Source of the DNA: Pisolithus tinctorius
Lineage: Eukaryota; Basidiomycota; Agaricomycetes; Boletales; Pisolithaceae
Direction: 5' to 3'
Assembly: GCA_024663395.1 (NCBI GenBank)
Contig: JANFAH010000069.1
Span: 62,001 to 126,000 of the forward strand
Length of the DNA: 64,000 nt
The notes beneath the pieces are model-generated. The model was not told where the DNA came from. It saw only the letters and a program-made list of their open reading frames with translations, and searched no databases. Below, piece by piece: positions 47,778 to 59,340 of this stretch. Every line of letters starts with the position of its first letter. Positions within the stretch are counted from its first letter, which is position 1. The translations under genes and the position numbers were made by a program.

Positions 47778-48242
47778 TGTAGGGAACGAGTTCGAGTTCC
47801 CTAGGAGAAGCTGTCTGAGTCAAGAGTTCAGGGGTGGAGAGTTTTCCTTTGTTTTGTTTCCTTGTTTTTGTTTTTGCATTGTACCACTGGACTTAGTGGC
47901 GAGCAGCTGCGTTGCTGACTAAGCACGTGCGCTGTGTTCATGCAAGTTCAGTTTACCATACAGCAATCCATGTACAGGCCCTCAGTAGCAGGGTGATTTT
48001 ATCATGCATTTCAGCAAGTTTTCGAAGTTAGATTTATTACTTTGGGGAGTACCCAAAGGGCCAGGAGGACTGGCAAGAGCTATCAGACAGACAGAGTTAA
48101 GTATTCCATTTGAGTTCGCATTTTTTATGTCTTTACTACACTTCTTTTTCTCAAAACAGGACCTCCCTTTTGGGTGGAGCACTAAACTCACCCATTACTG
48201 ACTATTACTATTTCTAGGGTTATCATTTTACCTGTTCCTACA
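47778..48242 (+). mobile_element. Solo LTR, 465 bp, inside Plavaka gene
   Basis: Begins TGTAGGGAACGAG and ends TGTTCCTACA, with matching TGTAGG/CCTACA ends. It is closely like 56897-57365. Flanking pentamers GGTGG and GCAGG agree at only three of five bases, so the duplication is worn or absent. Confidence 0.8.
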
Positions 48243-48555
48243 GCAGGAATCAAATTTCTTGGTAAATGTGCCTGTCCACGATGTCTTGTAGCGAAAAAGT
48301 CATTTTCAAAGATGGGCATGGCATGCAATATGCAACACCATGTCAGGCATGTTCAGATGGACAGTATTGAATGGCAGGGGTGCATCAGTCAGGCATGCAA
48401 GCTCATATTCCAGAAAGGTGCAGCTGTCAATGGAAAGTGAGTGGGATATCAACTGGACGAGCACTCCTATGTTCCAATGATGGTCAGTGTTCAGTGTAAA
48501 CTACATATAGAAGACTGCTGAATGGAATCTATTTAAGAATGTGTTCTCTGAACAC

Positions 48556-50409
48556 TGTCACACACCGAAGGTGTTGTGGACATGGTTACAGCTGACTCTG
48601 CCTAACTCATCAACAAGTTGCACACAATGCCCAAGCATGCAGATGAAGACTAAAGGCCTCATGTGTAGAAAGACTGTTGGACATTAACAGTCATCCTTCA
48701 CACAAGAACAAGTCATCAGTGCTAAAGAGAAAAGAGGAAGCGAGTTAAGCGCATGTTAAAGGTTTTTAGTGCCTGTGTATGGCATTCCGGTTTTCATTGT
48801 ATCTCCACCATTTCCAAAGATATCGACTCCGTTCTGACACTCGCTTAACGTGCTCAGCCCCATGATTCTTCCTTCCAAATTTGGAGAGGATCCTCGCACC
48901 CTGTGTGTTTCTACAGCACTCCATCCATCAGATGCTCATTTCGCTAAGTCCATCAATCATGGCCACCTCTTCGTCAATCATCTCGCTTGTCTCATTTGCC
49001 AGAGACAGTGGCTATGTATATCTGCCAGGCATTCCCACCAGCTTCCATCCTGAGGCCCCCTGGTTCATCCCATTGTTGTCAGCCCCATCTCATCCCATGC
49101 AGCTTGGTCAGCATGTTCTCCTTATCAGTATGACTTCCAGAAGGACGTTCTTTGGTCGCCTCAGGTCTGTCACTCAGTTAGAAAGGTCTTATGTGGTTGT
49201 TTCAGTCTCCCCAGTTGATGAAGCATATGGATCGTTCCTCCCTGCTCCCTGCACCATCTTTATTCCAGTCTCGTCCATCATTCTTCCCACATTGTGACAG
49301 CTGCAGTATAATCTACTGTCCTCCAGCCTCCCTGATCACATTCATGACAAGTATGACATGCATCTTGCCTTCTTACTGCAAGATCCAGCAGAAGACATTC
49401 CCCTTTCTCCTCCTCCTCCATCAGAACCCCATCCATGAAGTTTTTGTTAACTTTGCTGAGAGGATGGAAGGGTGGGAGACATGATTGCATATGCTCCCAT
49501 TGCCCCACAGACCCCCAATGCCCTAGCCCCCTTTGATGCCTGACTCATGCCCTTCAATTCTGGAATTAATACTTCCCTATCTGGAAACACCATCCATCTG
49601 TCATGCCATCTTTGGATCTAGAGATGTCTCTGCCGAGATCTAACTTGCATTGCCACCCCCTAATGTGATATCAGTGCACTTACTCAGTTTCTGATTCTGT
49701 TTGACTTGTTTTGTGATATTTTGACTATCCCTGACTCGTTCGTTGCCAATACTTACCAATCTTCTTTGCTTGCTTACTTTTCATTTCTCGCTTACTCATC
49801 ATGATTACTCAGTCCTTACTCATTACTTACCAAGTGTTTGTGCCTTGTTTGTCACAAGCTGTGCTCCCCCCTCAGTATATAAACCCCCATGTACTTAGCT
49901 ACAAAAAAAAAGCAATTCAGAATCAGTTCAGAAGTCAGCTCAGCTCAGCATATCTTGTCATTGACAGTTGAGGCTCATTTGGAAGAGTCTATCTGTCTTC
50001 ATTCATATCATTGGTAGTTGAGGCTCAGGAAGGGGTCTATCTGCCTCTATCCATTCATCTGAAGCTTTATCTCCACTTAGTCAGCAAGTCCTGCTTAGTC
50101 ATCCATCCACTCCTGCATAACTCGTCAATGACTTGCGCCAGGAGCATGTTGTATCAAAGTCCATCATTCCAGAAGTCCTTTTGGCTGGACACCTTCACTC
50201 CATTCAGCATCCCCCATTCCATCATCACCTGCTTGTCTACTCCTGCATAACTCGTCATTGACTTGTGCTAGGAGCACCTGCCATTGAAGTTTCCCCCTCT
50301 TAGGTTTCTGCACTCCAGGTTCCATGGAGGCACACCACCACTCGCTTTACATTTGTCTTTTGTGTTGGTTTTGGTTGGTTTTCACCACCTTTCCACACTT
50401 TGACTCACA
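48556..50409 (+). mobile_element. Large LTR (1.85 kb), plus orientation, inside Plavaka gene
   Basis: Begins TGTCACACACC and ends TTTGACTCACA, exactly the points where similarity to the copies at 5827-7685 and 33698-34337 stops. Flanks are ACAC and ACGC, a 4-bp duplication with one CpG-type change. A TATATAAA box lies at 49876-49883, followed by an A run and a U5-like tail of about 500 bp with repeated CTCCTGCATAACTCGTC units. A small open frame shared with the other copies lies at about 48790-49053. Confidence 0.8.
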
Positions 50410-51130
50410 ACGCCTGCTACAATTCATGGTTAACTTTTTCCTCCTTCTCGTTGTGGACCAGCTCCATGAATTCGAGCTTGGTGTATGGAAGGTGATTTTC
50501 ACTCACCTACTATGTATTCTCTTTGCAGCAGGAGGTGACGGTATACAAGAACTCAATAAAAGGTAAGTACTTGTCTCATAATGATTCGACCAATCCCAAT
50601 CTCCACTTGCATGTTCATTACTAAATACATTCACCAGATTTCGAAACATCCCTACTTTTGCTCGCAGAACGATTCAGAAGTTTGCCTGCAAGGTGTCAGC
50701 CATGAAGAGACTTGCAGCACAAGACTTTGAAGACTTATTACAGGTTTGTGCGAGCCAGAGACAAACATCATCTACCTATTTGACTTTGCCTGGATTAGTG
50801 CGCTATGCCTCCCTTCGAAAATTTGCTGCTAGAGCCTCACAACAGTCATGTACTCAACCTACTATTTGACCTTGCTACTTGGCATGCATATGCAAAACTT
50901 TGGCTCCATACATCCAACACACTAGACTTGTTTGACTCTGCAACGGTCTCTCTAGGTCAGACGGTCTGTACTTTCATGAAGACGACATGTGAGTACTATG
51001 ACACATGTGAACTACCACAAGAGACAGCTGTCCACAGCTGCCGTAGCACAGCAATGGCAGTAAAGACCGGTACATTGAGCTCAGCTGGGTCATCTGGACC
51101 CAAACACAAATCCCTCGATCTGCAAACATA

Positions 51131-52707
51131 CAGTGGCTCACAAAATTGTCCCAATGTTTGCATGTTTTTCATTAACCATGGTGTAACAAGTGGACTATCA
51201 TTATTGAGTCCAAGGTGTTGGTGGATGGATTGAAGCAGCTAGTCATGGCTCTCTGATGAGCCATATTACATAATATTTGAATTGAAACTGATGACAGAAT
51301 ACCCAAATGAAAATGAGAGCTCATTGGGACAATTATGTAACTTTGTGATATACTGGGGATGTAGTCCTTGGGAACACATATAAAACATGGTGAGTTGCTC
51401 ACCAATGCTTACATAATGTATCACATGCTCTAATGAATGGTTTTTCAACAAACAAACAATGCCAAACAGTGATTTTGCACCACTAAGCCTCCTCACTGTA
51501 ACACAAGTCAAGAAATCACCATTCTGGCTCATCATGGGCATTTTCTCAGGGCAACCTCAGCAAATGCTGGTGTACACTATAGTATAATCAATAGAATATG
51601 CTACCAGCACCATTGATCTCTTCAGAAACCTGCTGGCAGCCATCTCCTGCACTGTTTCTCCCCCAGTGCCCCATGTGGCCTGGAACTAATCAGTACTGTG
51701 AGAGCTGAGAATGATGTGGAGGTCCAATCAGGCATTTATCCTATCATAAACAGACCAATCACCTATTAACTAGTGCATTTCTGTGAAGGGGAAACTGGTG
51801 TGGTGGTCAGAGTGAAGTCAAACCCTCTCTCACTCCAGGTACCATGGGAGGGATATGCTACTGAGCTACCAGGTTGCACATTCCTGGCCTTCTATCTGGT
51901 ACTGGATATTTCCTTTAGTCTTATATGACCAAACAACTCCTTCCCAGTGATCCCCAGTTCACCTCAGAGTACAGTCTGGCCAACCCTCCCATGGCACTGG
52001 GGGTGCCCAGGAGGGTTGTGCTTCACCTAAGCCTTCAGGCAGGCTTTTCTTCAGCTGTGATGTAGTAGTTAGTGGGTGATTGGTCTGTTTATGATAGGAT
52101 AACTGCCTGATTGGACCTCCACATCATTCTCAGCTCTCACAGTACTGATTAGTTCCAGGCCACATGGGGCACTGGGGGAGAAACAGTGCAGGAGATGGCT
52201 GCCAGCAGGTTTCTGAAGAGATCAATGGTGCTGGTAGCATATTCTATTGATTATACTATAGTGTACACCAGCATTTGCTGAGGTTGCCCTGAGAAAATGC
52301 CCATGATGAGCCAGAATGGTGATTTCTTGACTTGTGTTACAGTGAGGAGGCTTAGTGGTGCAAAATCACTGTTTGGCATTGTTTGTTTGTTGAAAAACCA
52401 TTCATTAGAGCATGTGATACATTATGTAAGCATTGGTGAGCAACTCACCATGTTTTATATGTGTTCCCAAGGACTACATCCCCAGTATATCACAAAGTTA
52501 CATAATTGTCCCAATGAGCTCTCATTTTCATTTGGGTATTCTGTCATCAGTTTCAATTCAAATATTATGTAATATGGCTCATCAGAGAGCCATGACTAGC
52601 TGCTTCAATCCATCCACCAACACCTTGGACTCAATAATGATAGTCCACTTGTTACACCATGGTTAATGAAAAACATGCAAACATTGGGACAATTTTGTGA
52701 GCCACTG
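51131..52707. mobile_element. Foldback element 2, 1577 bp, inside Plavaka gene
   Basis: Ends are CAGTGGCTCACAAAATTG and its reverse complement, flanked by TA (51129-51130, 52708-52709). Two arms of about 0.7 kb face each other around a spacer of about 160-200 bp (51830-52030). The two arms give the same 91-residue translation on opposite strands (51541-51266 and 52297-52572), so they are nearly identical. Removing it with one TA restores LQTYKFHALGDY in the Plavaka frame. It carries no transposase. Confidence 0.9.
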
Positions 52708-53795
52708 TACAAGTTCCATGCCCTAGGTGACTATCCAAACATGATCTGACAATGTGGTACAACAGATAATTATACAATGCAACCAGTAGGATTGTTTTCG
52801 CACAATTGTAAAACACTTACAGATGAATTTCACAGGGTGAATTTGAACACAGGTGGTTGAAGCAGCGGTACCCATGAACTTTGAAGAACCATGCTACAAC
52901 AATGGCATCCATGAGCAAACATGAGGCTCAAGAACGAGTTATTGACCGAATAGTCAAGTCTCTTGATAAATTGGCATGGGATGACACTGAAGGAAGTGAA
53001 AGTGGTGGTGAAAACTGCCCAAGGCAGAAATGTGAGAGGTCTTCACCTTCTCAACATTATCACATTGCAGTGTCATTGTGAATTCCTGTGGACATCCCTG
53101 GTTGGCTGAGTTTGTTGGCAGGTGATAGAGCCATTGAGGTATGTCATCTGGTGTGCATGGCTGCATGTGACCAACTAACTCTTTGCAGGACTTTGTTGAC
53201 CACCTCAAAGACCATCTCCTTGAATGCATTCTTGGAGTGGACTACACTGGTGACTCACCAAGCTTTTCCAATGCCAACTGCGACAATCTTATCATCTCAC
53301 ATAATATGATGTACGAGCATCAGACGTTGCATGTCAACTATACAACCTACAACCTCCGCCGAGAACAAGACACCATTAATCCATGCACTCATGCCAACAT
53401 CATGCTCTTGTCACACAAGACAGATGATTGTTGTCACCCATATTGGTATGCATGTGTCATTAAAATTTTCCATGTCAATGTACAGTACTATGACAACAAT
53501 GCCTCATCTGATGGGATAAAGTGGATGAATGTGCTCTTTGTGCAGTGGTTTAGCCATGATAATGGCAGACCAGGGGGATCAGGGTTTGCTGCACGCTGAC
53601 TGTATCGGGTAGGATTCATTTCCGATGATGACCCAGATGCATTTGGGTTTTTGGACCCAGATGTAGTCATTTGTGGCATCCATCTGATTCCAGCTTTCTC
53701 ACTCAGATGAACATCTGAATATGTAGGACCATTGTTCATGCAGCCTGATGAGGACCTCCATGAGGACTGGCAATATTTTGATGTTAACATGTAAG

Positions 53796-54612
53796 TGTCA
53801 AAGTTGGACAACACCCCTGGCTTCCTCTTAGGGTGGAGTTGGAGTGGGTTGGGCTGCAGAGTACAGTGGTCAAAGTCCGAAGTGAATCCAACCACTGGGT
53901 GGCGAGATATTCGACAAACAGTGAGCAGAGGGGTGTGAAGGAAAGTCTTGGAGGCTGAGGTCAGAGTCAGAGCCGGAGATCAGAGATTGGAGGTTGGATG
54001 AGAGGGCGCTGGGTTCAGCTAGTGTGCTGCCCCCTTGCACGAGCTCAGCCCTCATATTTCAGAGGTGGAGCGGACTCAGAGGAAGTGGAGATGAAACTCC
54101 AGAGGGGACTGAGAGGGAGTCGAAGGTGGGGACTTTATTCGATATTTGTACTACTTACATTGGAGTACTACGTGGCCTTATATACGATGTAGGTCAAGGG
54201 CAGTGCAGTGCGGAATGTAGACCAATAAGTGTATAATGGGTTAGTAGCCCCTCCGACACAAGGGATAGAGGGTAGGGACGATGGGGACCTTAACTGAGAC
54301 AAGGAAACTACTACAACAAGGGAAAAGAGGGTAAATACCGAAAGAGCAGAAGAATGGAGAAAACCGACATGAAGGTGGAACCCTATCTAGAACACAGGGC
54401 CACAAGTCCGACAGCCCATGTGACCAACCTTAGGGTGGAATTGAGCGGAGTTGGTCAGAACATGAACAGGGGACCTTGGAGAGGTGTGGAGATGTGTTGG
54501 GAGGGTCGGAGGAGCACAGGAACATGTCAGAAGAGGGTGGAGAAGCGCAGGAACATGTTGGAGGAGGGCAGAGTAGGTGTTAGGGGCTTACGCTGGTGTC
54601 ATGGTCATGACA
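53796..54612 (-). mobile_element. Solo gypsy LTR, 817 bp, inside Plavaka gene
   Basis: On its own strand it starts TGTCATGACC and ends CAACTTTGACA. Flanks GTAAG (53791-53795) and GCAAG (54613-54617) differ by one C/T change. A TATATA box lies near 54179-54185. Sequence in the middle (CCCCCTTGCAC and the following CAGCCCTCATATTTCAGAG part) matches the LTR at 3244-3957, so it is a relative of that gypsy element. Confidence 0.8.
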
Positions 54613-54774
54613 GCAAGTGAGGAAATAAATCAACATGGATGCATACTTAAAGCTCAGATAGGTTTGTTGATTGAGATATGTTCATGCAGTTTTGAGGCAG
54701 CAGCATTGGGCATAAGGTATCCAGGGAGTGGGATTCCTTCTTACAATCAGACTGTCAAACTGCTGGTGAGGAGG

Positions 54775-55168
54775 TGTTACGATATGTACTCTTTTCCTTT
54801 CTTCTCTTTTCTTTTTGTCTTATCTAATCTTTTCATCTTATCTTATCTCTTGGTCTTGGTCCGGGCTCCGACCTAGACCTCACCTCACCTTTGCCATACT
54901 TTCTCCTTCTAGTATGTTCCGCTCCACTATGGTGTCATCATGACATCACTATGATGTCATGGACCTCATGTATGCCTCACCATTACCTCGTGTACTTTAG
55001 TATAAATACCCTTGCTCAATCACCCAACTAGCTCTAAGCTAGTTCATTTGGGTCTACAAGTCCTAAATCTGCCTGCTTCTAAACTGTCTCCTCTTCCTTC
55101 TTTCTATTCTTTTCTGTTGGTTCTCGGTGCGAGCCTACAACAAACCCTGTTGTTTAGGTCTCATCACA
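54775..55168 (+). mobile_element. Solo LTR, 394 bp, perfect 5-bp duplication, inside Plavaka gene
   Basis: Begins TGTTACGATATGTAC and ends TAGGTCTCATCACA; GGAGG occurs on both sides (54770-54774, 55169-55173). A TATAAATA box is at 55001-55008. CRE-like dyads (ATGACATCACTATGATGTCAT split over 54940-54960) lie upstream of it. Same family as 43507-43901. It splits the acidic tail of the Plavaka protein. Confidence 0.9.
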
Positions 55169-55499
55169 GGAGGTCAGTGGCATGTGCAAAGAAGCTGATA
55201 CAGCACAAGGAGCTGAGGAGGACAACGAGATGAGTGGAGAAGAGGAAGATGATGATACAGATGTGGACAAGGATGAGGGAAGCTCCAGTGGGCCTGACAA
55301 TGACAAATCAGATGATAATGATGGTGAAATGGTGGCAGGCCTCAATGATAACAAGAACTTGTATGCCCAGGAGGGATATGGGATGCTTTAGTCACTCGTC
55401 ATTTTCATTCAAAGTCAATGATTTCGTATTCTTAGATACCTCTCAGCTTGAATGTGTACACATATATTCATGTTAAATCATCATATATTCAACATCATT

Positions 55500-56188
55500 T
55501 CCCAACAGATGCAATTATAGTTACTTTGTAATTTGCATTACCAGAATTTGCTGATCTGCTTCTGGGTGGCAGTGGCTGTTTTGCTTCCGACATGGGGCCT
55601 TACTGCAACAGGGTAATAATGGCAGGCAAAATCAGGGCAACGACCATCAACATGCTTCAAGATGTTGTCTACCTTGAAATCAATGGCACCCTTTCATCCT
55701 GGAACATGCATTACTTCAATGTCAACATCACCACCCCTGGCAGGAAATGAGTTGTGTTTCATCTGAAAGATGTCTGCAGTAGGTAAGACAAGCTATCCTT
55801 TTACACTTAAATGTATATTCTAATTGTTCCCCTATCCCAGGAAGCCTTGTCATGATGTTGCTATACAAACAGACAGCAAGGAGACAAAGGAGCAGGCCAC
55901 ACAAGCCAGTGACCCCTCCCTCACCCAAGCCGACGATGCTACACTCACAGTAAAGTGTGAGCCTACATTGCAAGATGTGGAGAATGTAAAGTTTAGGTGT
56001 GCCATAGGGTATTCTTTGTGGTTTCTCTACTGACATCTGCTCACAGCCCATGCTCTGCAACTCCCTGCCAGGTATTCAAGCAGCACTCACCCTCTGAATA
56101 TTTTGTCACTCCCCTTGTTCCTCCAGTCATTGTCAACAAGCTTGCTATGGCGCACAAGAAGCTTAAACATCGCTGGAGCTCCTCTTAG
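55500..56188 (+). pseudogene. Unrecognised coding remnant
   Basis: Plus-strand pieces read LGGSGCFASDMGPYCNRVIM and YLEINGTLSSWNMHYFNVNI (55565-55735), then, after a probable intron (55785-55840), KPCHDVAIQTDSKETKEQ (about 55840-55900), and finally IVNKLAMAHKKLKHRWSSS to TAG 56186-56188. The composition is that of real coding sequence, with a basic end, but no family is recognised. One TGA interrupts the first part. Confidence 0.35.
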
Positions 56189-56896
56189 GCTTTCAATTTC
56201 CCTCTCAGTACGGATTACTGTAAAGTGTAACTATGTTTTACTACCGAGCATGTTGTAGGAGTGTGTTCTAATGAAGTGATTGGCAAGGCCTGGAACAATG
56301 AACTTGTGGTGATATATATATTCATTGATATGTACAGGCATGTGTGGTAGACACAATATATAGTAACCAGCACACGCTGGATGTTGATATAGATCGATAA
56401 ATGCTATGTCGTTGCCTCAGCAATCAACAGGATGCACGGGGGTGCATGGTATCACGAGACTGACTCGCAGCATGTCAGTGGCACAGCCACTCGAAAATAT
56501 ATTCCTTATCAGGCAATAGTGGAGTTTGACAATTTTGGTGATGTCATTGTGCAGCAACAGTGCATGATCTGGGACCCGCAGCATCTCATTTGCACCCCCT
56601 AGGACCTTCTCTGATGACCACTCCATGAATAGCAGCTGATCTGTGAGATCAGCGCCTCCATCTTCAGGCCCTGGGGTCGTACTTTCAGCGCTTGTGCTTG
56701 GAGGGCATCCAGGTATGTTTTTTGACTTGATTTTAGTTCATTGGGCTTGAATGGGTGCATTAGCAGGAGAAGGAAGTGTCCCCAGCCTGTTTGGGGTCAT
56801 ATTTACACCTTGGAGGGATGCTGTACCATGGTTCTCAGGTAGTAAGTGTGGGCTTGATGGAACCACACAGTTTTTGTATTAATCCCAGGTGTGTGC
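56189..56896. other. Unassigned region
   Basis: About 700 bp. A minus-strand frame (56626-56417) reads MLRVPDHALLLHNDITKIVK and HYCLIRNIF and may be a remnant of another hypothetical gene. Otherwise no feature is seen. Confidence 0.3.
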
Positions 56897-57365
56897 TGTA
56901 GGGAACAAGTTCAAGTTCCCTAGGAGAAGCAGTCTGGGTCAAGAGTTCAGGGGTGGAGAGTTTTCTTTTGTTTTATTTCCTTCTTTTGTTTTTTGCATTG
57001 TACCACTGGACTTAGTGGCGAGCAGCCACATTGCTGACTAAGCATGCATGCTGTGTTCACACGAGTTCAGTTTACCATTAAAAAAAAAAGTTCATGTCAC
57101 AGGCCCTCAGTAGTAGGGTAAATTTGTCTTGCAATTCAGTGAGTTTTTGAAGTTAGATTTATTACTTGGGGGAGTACCCAAAGTGCCAGGAGGACTGGCA
57201 AGAGTATTAGACAGGCACAGCTAAGTATCCTTTTACAGTTCGCATTTTTTACCCTTTTACTACACTTCTTTTCTCGAAACAGGACCTCCCTTTTGGGTTG
57301 AGCACAAATCTCGCCCATAATTGACAATTACTATTTCTAGGTACTTCTCATTACCAATTCCTACA
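56897..57365 (+). mobile_element. 5' LTR of a decayed gypsy-like element, 469 bp
   Basis: Begins TGTAGGGAACAAG and ends AATTCCTACA. It is about as long as, and closely like, the solo LTR at 47778-48242. The next bases (TCTGGGGCCCACTGC) stand where a primer-binding site should be, and a gag-like region follows, so it reads as a 5' LTR. Confidence 0.7.
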
Positions 57366-59340
57366 TCTGGGGCCCACTGCAAGGGGGGTTCTGTTCATTT
57401 TGGGGAAAGAAGCCACCACTTTATCACTGCACAAAAGTTTTTCTGGATTGGGCTTGGACAAGCTAAGTGTTCAGAATTTCAATTCTAGCTACAGTCTACA
57501 CTCAGGAATTTGGGAAATTTTCAGAGCTATTTTTCAAGCAGCAAATGTTGAGCAAGTATCTAAGTTGAAGATCCCTCAAGCTGAGAAGCAAGTCTGAAGG
57601 AAAATTAATAGTTGAATTTTTGCGAAGAAGCCATGAGAATGTGCCGAGAGAACTTGAGGGAATGCCACTGAGGCATTTGAGGGACACACCATGGTTCTCA
57701 GGGTGCGCATCTGACCTTTTTAGGTATTTCAAAGGGGTTTGAAGTCTTTGTGAGTGCAAGAATTGGTTCAATGACCAAGAATGGGCAAAATGGGCTTGCT
57801 GGTATGCAAGTGGCAAAGTCTCAGACTCATGGTATGAATTCATTGAAGATCAGCTGAGTTGGCCCAAATTCGTGGTGGCCATTGTGCATTTGTATCCTGG
57901 GTCCCAGAAATTGGGTAAACAGCATTCGAGAGGTGACCTTTATAATCTTGTTGACAGTCAAGCAAGAAGAGAGATTCATACACAGGAGGAACTAACAAAT
58001 TACAGGCTTTATTTTCTTGACTTATCGACGCATCTACAGGTTTCACAGCAACTCAAGGCTGACAAACTTGAAGACCTCTATTTACAAGGCTTCGACAAGG
58101 AATTCCAGCACGAAATCATTCAGAAAATGCGACACAACGATCGACGATGACATTCTGATGACCCATGGCCCATGGAACAAGTAACAATTGTGGCTACAAG
58201 ACTACTACAGAAGAGATTTCGCTCGGAGTGAGCACAGACAAGCCCAGAACATTACATTCGACCATGAAGCAAACCAAAATTGAGTTCAGACAAGCAACAA
58301 CTACCTACAAAGTCTTTTCCAACTATGCCTGCACATGACTCACTGATGACTGGTATGCAGGGATCTACAGAGTTGTCAGGGTACATAGAATGTGAGAAAG
58401 TACCAGAATTAGTTTCAACAAGTCACACACAGCCACACAGCCCACCCAAGAAGACAAACAGTGAGCACCAAAGCCCTGGCAGGCTCATTGAAGCAGCAGC
58501 AACAGCCCATTTTGAGACAAAGGAGTTTTCTTTGAGTATGAACAAACTACTGACTACAGAATTCCTGGAAGCAGCAAAGCTCAAGCAAGTTGAACCAGCA
58601 GTAGTGGAAGATCCACTCACAACAAAAGTCCCATTCGAATTCAAGGCAAATTACAACACTCAAAGGGGTTTTTCAATTTGTTCATATCGAGTTTCTCTGA
58701 TGGCTACTGGTGTGTCACTACAGGAGTCCTACCTAAGAGGTTGAGGCAATGAAAGAAGCAGCCTTGGAGTTCCTGCAGTCAGCAGATATACACATCAGTT
58801 AACTGATGACCTATTCATGTCAAAGATTCCACTCGAATTCAAAGCAGGAAGGCTCAAAGAACATGCAAAACCCACAAGAGTTGAAGTTGAAGAGCTCAAA
58901 ACACTCACAGGCAGTCTCGAAGTGGAAAGGTTGGTGTGCAAAGAGGTCATTGACTCACACAGAGTGCCACAGTGCATAAGTCATACTGAGATGAAGGTTA
59001 TTGCAAGAAGGATCAAGATTGAGGAGCCATTGAGGCTCGTCACACAAAGGAAGCCACTGGAAGAAGTCTTACAGGTCAAAACATTGAAGCATGCAGCGAG
59101 GGTGGATGACCTCGCACTTGAAATATTCTGCAGCCATGCTGTGTTGGCAATATATATTTTATTCAGGAATTCATTGAGAGTATTGACGTGTGCACTCGGT
59201 ATTAGGACTTGCAGAGAAAGTCCAGCGATGTTGACTAAGCAGAGTCACGTGACCGCTCTGCGCATCATTGCTGCACGCACTCAAGTACTACATACTGATG
59301 ACTCTAGTGTTACAGGCCATCTGTGCAAGATCGCAACAAT
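57366..59340 (+). pseudogene. gag-like region of the same element, decayed
   Basis: Pieces in different frames follow the plan of a gag/capsid: SWYEFIEDQLSWPKFVVAIV-type start (57830-57890), DLYNLVDSQARREIHTQEEL (57935-57995), LEDLYLQGFDKEFQHEI (58065-58120) and a PWPMEQVTIVATRLLQKRF end (58165-58220). Stops and frame changes are frequent. Downstream (58280-59130) are Glu/Lys/Thr-rich pieces with loosely repeated KVPFEFKA/KIPLEFKA phrases. No protease or reverse transcriptase follows. Near 59225-59260 is an LTR-like scrap that also occurs at 20205-20240. The element is cut off at the foldback element. Confidence 0.5.

Larger units (their letters stand above)
46050..55391 (+). pseudogene. Plavaka (CACTA-like) transposase, broken by five insertions
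   Basis: A C-x2-C-x12-H-x3-C finger (46056-46110) opens the gene, as is usual for Plavaka. An intron (GTAAGT...CGCAG, about 46280-46332) leads to the long exon with TYIP, WSDSTHLTNF and WPFYMYFGNQLKYLRGKPTA (47300-47400); a 52-nt intron follows (about 47439-47490). After two LTRs the sequence resumes with KFLGKCACPRC (48250) and DQLHEFELGVWK (50460), two more introns, then PPFENLLLEPHNSHVL (50810). After the foldback: YKFHALGDYPN (52710). Then INPCTHANIMLLSHKTDD and VNVQYYDNN, DPDAFGFLDPDVV (53370-53680), DMFMQF, and an acidic tail (NEMSGEEEDDD) to TAG 55389-55391. At least five TGA stops replace expected Arg. Removing the inserts gives one gene of about 4.2 kb. No terminal repeats of the element were fixed. 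Confidence 0.85.

Noticed and set aside
51266..52572. Two identical 91-codon open frames as genes
   Set aside because: They are the same sequence on the two inverted arms of a foldback element; no family or start context supports them.
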